From: Pseudomonadota bacterium
Lineage (GTDB): Bacteria > Pseudomonadota > Gammaproteobacteria > Burkholderiales > Burkholderiaceae_C
Length of the DNA stretch: 12,152 nucleotides
NCBI GenBank assembly: GCA_023394015.1
Contig: JAEXBL010000477.1
Span: 1-12,152 of the forward strand
Direction: 5' to 3'
The notes below the pieces were generated by a model. It saw only the letters and a program-made list of their open reading frames with translations. It had not been told where the DNA came from and searched no databases. Every line of letters begins with the position of its first letter. The stretch's first letter is position 1. A program made the position numbers and the translations under genes. Below are positions 6,384 to 12,152 of this stretch, piece by piece.

Positions 6384-7391
6384 TCAAGCCGCCAGGCGCC
6401 ACGCGGCCACATGCAGCTTGCTCACGGCGGGCAGCTCGCTGACCAGCAAGGTGCTGCCCGGCGTCAGCCACGGCCGCAGGCGTTCGGCAAAGCTGGCGCT
6501 GGCCGGCAGGACGCTGGCCCACAGCAGCGGGTCGATGCCGGCAGCGCTGGCGACCGCCGCGCGCCAGCGCCCCGCGTCGGACCAATGAAACAGGTGCTGG
6601 CCCTGCAGGCGCGCCGCGCTGGCGCCGCTCGGCAAGGCGGCAGCGGCCAGCACCTGGCCGGCCCGCAGCACGAACAGCCGCCGCTGCGACAGGCTGGCCA
6701 GCAGTGACAGTGGTGCGACCGGCGTGCCAGCTGGTGCCAGGTGGCCGGTTTCGGGCGTGACCCAGAAGGGCGTGGCGGCCAGCATCTCGGGGTGCAGCAG
6801 CGGCCGGCCCTGGGGGTCGATGGGCGCCAGGGTGTTCAGCGGCGACTGGCCGGTGCCGGGCGCCTGCCGCAGCACCGCCACCGTGTCGCCGCGGGCGATG
6901 GCGCCGAACAGGCGTGGGGCGAAGTCCATGGGCAGCCGGATGCAGCCGCGCGAGGCCGGATAGCCCGGCAAGGCACCGCCATGAAAGGCAATGCCGCGCC
7001 AGGTCAACCGCACCATCCAGGGCATGGGCGCATCGTTGTAGGTGCTGGAGCGGTGGTGGCGGCGCTTTTCCAGCACGCGGTACAGGCCCGTGGGCGTGCC
7101 GTGGCCCGGCTTGCCGGTGCTGGCGCTGGAATAGCCGATGGCCACGCCGTTGCGGTACAGCTGCACCAGCTGCGTGTGCAGGTTGACCACCGCCACCACC
7201 GGCCCGTCGGGGGCCAGCTCGGGCAGCCAGAACGACTGCCCCGGCCGCAGCGCATGCGCACTGGCTCCGCGCCGTGCAGAGCGGGGCTGCGCAAGCGCCG
7301 CGGGTGACAACGCCAGCACGCTCCAGGCCAGGGCCGTCAGCCAGCGGCGGCGCGGCGCGATGGCGGCGGGGCGGAGAGATGACAGATCCAC
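6384..7391 (-). CDS. Secreted L,D-transpeptidase (YkuD family) with a degenerate second domain
   Basis: Probable periplasmic peptidoglycan enzyme that makes 3-3 cross-links or anchors proteins to meso-diaminopimelate. The N-terminus has a signal peptide: RRRW at 14-17, a hydrophobic core LTALAWSVLAL and a likely cut after ALA (about 34). The triple arginine could also allow Tat export. The YkuD domain covers about 66-178 with the catalytic motif HGG (137-139) ... SRGCIRL, the nucleophile being C150. Residues 229-322 repeat the opening and closing parts of the YkuD fold without the His/Cys motif: ASLSQRRLFVLRAG resembles VNLHTQLVQLYRNG, and SFAERL...PGSTLLV resembles DFAPRL...RGDTVAV. The start is a GTG at 7391; I see no better in-frame start and no clear Shine-Dalgarno sequence. 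It lies downstream of groEL on the same strand but beyond its terminator. A TACGAT at 7429-7424 could be its -10 box (weak). Confidence 0.88.
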   Translation of the reverse strand: MDLSSLRPAAIAPRRRWLTALAWSVLALSPAALAQPRSARRGASAHALRPGQSFWLPELAPDGPVVAVVNLHTQLVQLYRNGVAIGYSSASTGKPGHGTPTGLYRVLEKRRHHRSSTYNDAPMPWMVRLTWRGIAFHGGALPGYPASRGCIRLPMDFAPRLFGAIARGDTVAVLRQAPGTGQSPLNTLAPIDPQGRPLLHPEMLAATPFWVTPETGHLAPAGTPVAPLSLLASLSQRRLFVLRAGQVLAAAALPSGASAARLQGQHLFHWSDAGRWRAAVASAAGIDPLLWASVLPASASFAERLRPWLTPGSTLLVSELPAVSKLHVAAWRLAA

Positions 7392-7452
7392 GGATGGGAC
7401 AACGGACAGATGCTCAACCGTCTATCGTAGCCAGGCGCTGCCCGGACCACAC

Positions 7453-7484
7453 AAAAAAAGAGCCGCTGTTGCCAGCGGCTCTTT
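7453..7484 (-). terminator. Rho-independent terminator of groES-groEL
   Basis: On the minus strand a perfect 12-bp stem AAAGAGCCGCTG / CAGCGGCTCTTT (7484-7473 with 7468-7457) closes a GCAA loop. It is followed by a run of T (7459-7453). It lies 36 bp after the groEL stop and separates the chaperonin operon from the L,D-transpeptidase gene. Confidence 0.93.
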
Positions 7485-7520
7485 GCTTCGTCGGTCATCA
7501 GGCTGACCGGACGGGCGGAC

Positions 7521-9240
<1,720 letters not shown>

Positions 9241-9270
9241 AAAAAGAGTATCCGAAACGTTGGCGAAGGC

Positions 9271-9561
9271 TTACTTCTCGACCACGGCGAACAGGTCGTC
9301 TTCCTTCATCACCAGCAGTTCATCGCCGTCCACCTTGACGGTCTGGCCGCTGTACTTGCCGAACAGCACGCGGTCGCCCACCTTCACATTCATCTTGATG
9401 TAGTCACCATCGTCGTCCCGCTTGCCCGGACCCACGGCCAGCACCTCGCCCTGGTCGGGCTTTTCGGCGGCGTTGTCGGGAATCACGATGCCCGAGGCGG
9501 TCGTGGTTTCGTTCTCCAGGCGCTTGACGATCACGCGATCAGCGAGAGGGCGCAGTTTCAT
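9271..9561 (-). CDS. groES: Co-chaperonin GroES (Hsp10)
   Basis: Seven-membered lid of the GroEL chamber. The 96-residue protein starts [14 protein letters not shown] and has the mobile loop [16 protein letters not shown] (about 20-35), VLAVGPGKR, the [12 protein letters not shown] block and a C-terminal DLFAVVEK. The ATG at 9561 is chosen because it gives the exact family N-terminus and has AGGAG at 9571-9567, five bases upstream. The frame is open further upstream to 9690, but that part overlaps the CIRCE operator and has no homology. It is the first gene of groESL, with an untranslated leader of about 130 bases. Confidence 0.98.
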   Translation of the reverse strand: MKLRPLADRVIVKRLENETTTASGIVIPDNAAEKPDQGEVLAVGPGKRDDDGDYIKMNVKVGDRVLFGKYSGQTVKVDGDELLVMKEDDLFAVVEK

Positions 9562-9673
9562 GGGTTCTCCTAAGTTCAAGATACACAACGGGTTTTTGGC
9601 CAGGCTGCGCAGTCCGCAAGGGTCGCCGCCGGGCCGGAAGGCGATGAAGCCGGTGTTGCTGCCGTGATGGTTG

Positions 9674-9700
9674 TTAGCACTCAGCCTCAACGAGTGCTAA
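9674..9700 (-). promoter_or_regulatory. CIRCE operator (HrcA binding site) of groESL
   Basis: TTAGCACTC (9674-9682), nine spacer bases, then GAGTGCTAA (9692-9700). This is a perfect match to the CIRCE inverted repeat TTAGCACTC-N9-GAGTGCTAA bound by the HrcA repressor. It begins where the -10 box ends, so bound HrcA would cover the transcription start. Confidence 0.97.
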
Positions 9701-9728
9701 TAATAAGGGCAAAACTTGTCTTTTCAAG
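9700..9728 (-). promoter_or_regulatory. groESL promoter with sigma70-like and sigma32-like elements
   Basis: On the minus strand, TTGAAA (9727-9722) and TATTAT (9705-9700) are 16 bases apart and match a sigma70 -35/-10 pair. The same stretch reads CTTGAA (9728-9723), 13 bases, CCCTTATT, close to the sigma32 heat-shock consensus CTTGAA-N13-CCCCATNT. The expected start lies within the CIRCE operator. Confidence 0.75.
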
Positions 9729-9814
9729 CCGGCAACTTGATTCTTCCGCGTCGGTGATACGTGGTGGTTGCTGGCTGCGGGGCAGGCCGCGCAGCGGCGG
9801 GGTGGGGCGAATGC

Positions 9815-11164
9815 TCAGGCCGCGGCCGGCTCGTTAAGCGCCACCCGCCCGCGCAGCGAATGCGGCAGCGCCTCGGTGATGACCACGTCGATCATTTGCC
9901 CCACGAGGCGGGCGCTGTGCGGGCCGCCGTCGAAGTTGACGATGCGGTTGCACTCGGTGCGGCCCATCAGCTCCTGCGGGTTCTTGCGCGATGGGCCTTC
10001 GACCAGGATGCGCTGGGTGGTGCCCACGCGCGATGCGCCGATGGCGCGCACGTTTTGCTCCACCGTGGCCTGCAGGTGCTGCAGGCGTTTCAACTTGACG
10101 GCGTGCGGCGTGTCGTCGTGCAGGTTGGCGGCGGGGGTGCCGGGGCGGGGGCTGAAGATGAAGCTGAACGAGGCGTCGTAGCCGACGTCGTCGATCAGCT
10201 TCATCAGCTTGGCGAAGTCGTCCTCCGTCTCGCCCGGAAAGCCGACGATGAAGTCGCTGGAGAGGCTGATGTCCGGCCGCACGGCGCGCAGCTTGCGGAT
10301 GATGCTCTTGTATTCCATCGCCGTGTAGCCGCGCTTCATGGCCATCAGGATGCGGTCGCTGCCGTGCTGCACCGGCAGGTGCAGGTGGCTGACGAGCTTG
10401 GGCACCTTGGCATAGACGTCGATCAGCCGCTGCGTGAACTCGTTGGGGTGGCTGGTGGTGTAGCGGATGCGCTCGATGCCAGGGATCTCGGCCACGTATT
10501 CGATCAGCAGCGCGAAGTCGGCGATCTCGCCCGTGTCGCCCATCGGGCCGCGGTAGGCGTTGACGTTCTGGCCCAGCAGCGTCACCTCCTTCACGCCCTG
10601 GTCGGCCAGGCCGGCGACCTCGGTCAGCACGTCGTCGAAGGGGCGTGAAAACTCTTCTCCGCGCGTGTAGGGCACCACGCAGTAGCTGCAGTATTTGCTG
10701 CAGCCTTCCATGATGGAGACGAAGGCCGATGCGCCTTCTACCCGCGCGGGCGGCAGGTGGTCAAACTTCTCGATTTCGGGAAAGCGGATGTCCACCTGCG
10801 GCTGCTGGGCGCGCTCGCGTTCGGACAGCAGCTCGGGCAGGCGGTGCAGGGTTTGCGGGCCGAACACCACGTCGACGTAGGGCGCGCGCTTGATGATCTC
10901 CTCGCCCTCCTGGCTGGCCACGCAGCCGCCGACGCCGATGAGCACGCCCTTCTTCTTCAGGTGCTTGACGCGGCCGAGGTCGCTGAAGACCTTTTCCTGC
11001 GCCTTCTCGCGCACCGAGCAGGTGTTAAACAGGATCAGGTCGGCCTGTTCGGGGTCGTCGGTGGTTTCGTAGCCCTGGGCGGCGCCCAGCACGTCGGCCA
11101 TCTTGTCCGAGTCGTACTCGTTCATCTGGCAGCCGAAGGTCTTGATGAAAACTTTGCGGGACAT
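9815..11164 (-). CDS. miaB: tRNA (N6-isopentenyladenosine-37-C2) methylthiotransferase MiaB
   Basis: Radical-SAM enzyme that adds the 2-methylthio group to i6A37 of tRNAs that read codons starting with U. The 449-residue protein has the three domains in order. The N-terminal UPF0004 domain ([13 protein letters not shown]) has the auxiliary-cluster cysteines C12, C49 and about C81. The radical-SAM core has CSKYCSYC (C155, C159, C162) followed by VVPYTRG. A C-terminal TRAM domain spans about 375-440. [27 protein letters not shown] and [11 protein letters not shown] are typical of MiaB. The ATG at 11164 is used because [13 protein letters not shown] is the family start and GGAG lies just upstream (11174-11171); 11 more in-frame residues to 11197 look non-native. 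Transcription runs toward groES, with only a weak hairpin (9786-9798) and no T run between them. Confidence 0.98.
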   Translation of the reverse strand: MSRKVFIKTFGCQMNEYDSDKMADVLGAAQGYETTDDPEQADLILFNTCSVREKAQEKVFSDLGRVKHLKKKGVLIGVGGCVASQEGEEIIKRAPYVDVVFGPQTLHRLPELLSERERAQQPQVDIRFPEIEKFDHLPPARVEGASAFVSIMEGCSKYCSYCVVPYTRGEEFSRPFDDVLTEVAGLADQGVKEVTLLGQNVNAYRGPMGDTGEIADFALLIEYVAEIPGIERIRYTTSHPNEFTQRLIDVYAKVPKLVSHLHLPVQHGSDRILMAMKRGYTAMEYKSIIRKLRAVRPDISLSSDFIVGFPGETEDDFAKLMKLIDDVGYDASFSFIFSPRPGTPAANLHDDTPHAVKLKRLQHLQATVEQNVRAIGASRVGTTQRILVEGPSRKNPQELMGRTECNRIVNFDGGPHSARLVGQMIDVVITEALPHSLRGRVALNEPAAA

Positions 11165-11195
11165 GGGGGTCTCCGGACGAAAAATGGGGCAAACC

Positions 11196-11222
11196 ACCGA
11201 CCCAGGCCGGGGCCGGGTCGGT
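11196..11222 (-). terminator. GC-rich hairpin between the small secreted-protein gene and miaB
   Basis: ACCGACCC (11196-11203) pairs perfectly with GGGTCGGT (11215-11222), and inner GGCC/GGCC pairs extend the stem. On the minus strand a T run appears only about 14 bases after the stem (ATTTTT near 11185), just before the miaB ribosome site. It could be a weak terminator or an attenuator between the two genes; the late T run makes efficient termination uncertain. Confidence 0.4.
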
Positions 11223-11250
11223 GCGATCGGGCCAACGCGCCGCGCGGCCT

Positions 11251-11652
11251 TCAGTTGAGGTAGGTGGCCGGGTCGGGGGCGGCCGGCGGCGGCGCCGTGA
11301 AGCGGCCGCGCACCGGGCGCTCGGCCTCGGCCGGCGTCAGGATCCAGACGTCGCGCACCAGGCCCATGGGGTCGCGCCGGTAGTTGACGGTGTAGGAGTT
11401 GCCGCGCAGGCTGCCGGTGAGGGCGATGGTGTTGCGCTCGTTGCGCACCACCACGCCCGGGGCCAGGCGCTCGCGCCGGTCGTCCAGCATCACCTCGCGC
11501 GTGGTGATGAAGGTCATCTTGCCGCGCTGCACCTTCTGCGGAAACAGGCGCTGCGCCTGTGCGTCTGAAGGTAAAAACGCCCCTGTGCCCGCCAGCAAGG
11601 CGCCGGCAGCTATGAAGATGGAAGCAAGCAAGGGTTTTGCGCAGCGGTTCAT
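11251..11652 (-). CDS. Small secreted protein of unknown function
   Basis: A 133-residue protein that I do not recognise beyond a vague resemblance to conserved hypothetical proteins of Burkholderiales. It begins with a clear signal peptide: MNRCAKPLL, hydrophobic [18 protein letters not shown], and likely cleavage after AQA (about 34). The mature part of about 100 residues looks beta-rich: [59 protein letters not shown]. It ends in an Ala/Pro-rich tail. There is no cysteine in the mature chain, so no disulfides or lipidation. No clear Shine-Dalgarno sequence precedes the ATG. It is upstream of miaB on the same strand, 86 bp apart with a hairpin between. The DNA coding for the signal core (11596-11613) resembles the interspersed repeat seen in the groES-groEL spacer. 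Confidence 0.75.
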   Translation of the reverse strand: MNRCAKPLLASIFIAAGALLAGTGAFLPSDAQAQRLFPQKVQRGKMTFITTREVMLDDRRERLAPGVVVRNERNTIALTGSLRGNSYTVNYRRDPMGLVRDVWILTPAEAERPVRGRFTAPPPAAPDPATYLN

Positions 11653-11974
11653 GGTATCTGTCCAGAGGCTGGTGAAAACGGCGGGCGAAGGCGTGATTCT
11701 ACGTGGCGGCTACCGGCGCTGCTGAAATGACGGCTCGATGCCTGCCGGCGCAGCCGCCGACGCCACAAAACCCAAGTCGGCGATTTGATGCCTGACCAAA
11801 TCCGCCTTGCGTGCCGATATGGCAAGCGCAGGCAGCTGCGCTATCGATAGCAAGGGCAGGGGTCTATCACACCGACATCCCGGATGGCGAAGTCGCCAGG
11901 TGCAAGAATGAGGGGCTTGGCTGCCGCGTGCACGGTCATGCGCCGGCGGCCCGCATCGACCCCGGAGAGACAAC
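11653..11974. other. 322-bp divergent intergenic region with short palindromes and a repeat core
   Basis: It separates the minus-strand secreted-protein gene from the plus-strand reductase gene. I see no convincing ORF, tRNA or riboswitch. It holds a repeat core CAAGCGCAGGCAGCT (11823-11837), whose GCGCA/TGCGC arms form a hairpin (11826-11841). It also has a perfect 12-base palindrome GCTATCGATAGC (11840-11851) and a tight inverted repeat TGGCGA-AG-TCGCCA (11885-11898). Promoters for both flanking genes should be here, but I cannot place them with confidence. Confidence 0.6.
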
Positions 11975-12152
11975 ATGAAACGCGATTCCCTGCCCGCCAC
12001 CGAGCACCAGCTTGTGGTGCAGCCCATCAGCCGCGACGTGCTGGCCGAGAAATACTTCAAGCCCGGCGAAACCAGCCTCGACCAGCTCTACGGCCGCGTG
12101 GCGCGCGCGCTGGCCAGTGTCGAGAAGCCCGAGCTGCAGGCCGAGTGGGAGC
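11975..12152 (+). CDS. nrdJ: Probable adenosylcobalamin-dependent ribonucleotide reductase (3' partial)
   Basis: Only the first 59 codons are in the window; the frame is open to the edge. The start MKRDSLPATEHQLVVQPISRDVLAEKYFKPGE, then TSLDQLYGRVARALASVEKPELQAEW, matches my recollection of the N-terminus of class II (vitamin B12-dependent) ribonucleotide reductases in Comamonadaceae. The motif PISRDVLAEKY followed by a short helical RVARALA segment is the basis. The enzyme would convert ribonucleotides to deoxyribonucleotides in the cytoplasm. GGAGAG at 11964-11969 lies five bases before the ATG and supports this start. The catalytic cysteines are beyond the window, so a class I large subunit cannot be excluded. 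No B12 riboswitch or clear NrdR boxes are visible upstream. Confidence 0.62.
   Translation, partial: MKRDSLPATEHQLVVQPISRDVLAEKYFKPGETSLDQLYGRVARALASVEKPELQAEWE

Noticed and set aside
5057..6412. Long minus-strand open frame opposite pgi (451 codons).
   Set aside because: Arg/Ala/Gln-rich shadow of a conserved gene with no recognisable domain.
9562..9690. N-terminal extension of groES up to 9690.
   Set aside because: It would translate part of the CIRCE operator, and the ATG at 9561 has a good ribosome site and the exact GroES start.
11731..11760. GGCTCGATGCC resembling a tRNA T-arm.
   Set aside because: No matching acceptor, D-arm or anticodon stem could be built around it.
11760..11974. 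Possible cobalamin riboswitch upstream of the B12-dependent reductase; GAAGTCGCCAGG looked faintly like the B12 box.
   Set aside because: The conserved GCCACTG and surrounding core elements are missing, and the similar stretch is explained by the TGGCGA-AG-TCGCCA inverted repeat.
11710..12060. Minus-strand frame of 116 codons across the intergenic region and the reductase start.
   Set aside because: It runs through a repeat core and opposite the start of a better-supported gene; no domain or ribosome site.

Overview
The window is a high-GC, gene-dense stretch of a beta-proteobacterial chromosome. It is most likely from the Comamonadaceae (Acidovorax/Ottowia/Diaphorobacter-like). The assignment rests on codon use, on protein style (for example the GroEL and MiaB sequences) and on short interspersed repeats with the core AGCTGCYYGCGCTTG, which I recall as typical of that family. 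No database search was possible.

Plus strand, 1-6334. The window opens in the 3' part of a peptide-type ABC importer operon: a DppC/OppC-like permease (partial) followed by two ATPases of the DppD and DppF type, which overlap by 4 bp. A palindromic repeat element separates the permease from the first ATPase gene. A second, larger inverted-repeat element follows the operon. Next come a small flavodoxin-fold NAD(P)H oxidoreductase and two sugar-phosphate genes, tal (transaldolase) and pgi (glucose-6-phosphate isomerase). A third repeat, of the GTCATTCC...GGAATCC type, lies between tal and pgi.

Minus strand, 11652-6384. Reading leftwards there is a small secreted protein of unknown function, then miaB (tRNA ms2i6A methylthiotransferase). 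The groES-groEL chaperonin operon follows, with a perfect CIRCE operator, a promoter carrying both sigma70-like and sigma32-like elements, and a strong intrinsic terminator. The last minus-strand gene is a secreted L,D-transpeptidase, convergent with pgi. At the right edge the start of a probable B12-dependent ribonucleotide reductase gene runs out of the window on the plus strand.

The genes are mostly housekeeping; I see no phage, IS transposase, CRISPR or defence system. The unusual content is in the small structured repeats. Most of the larger intergenic gaps hold a palindromic element, two coding sequences contain repeat-like or compositionally foreign stretches, and the L,D-transpeptidase appears to carry a degenerate second catalytic domain.
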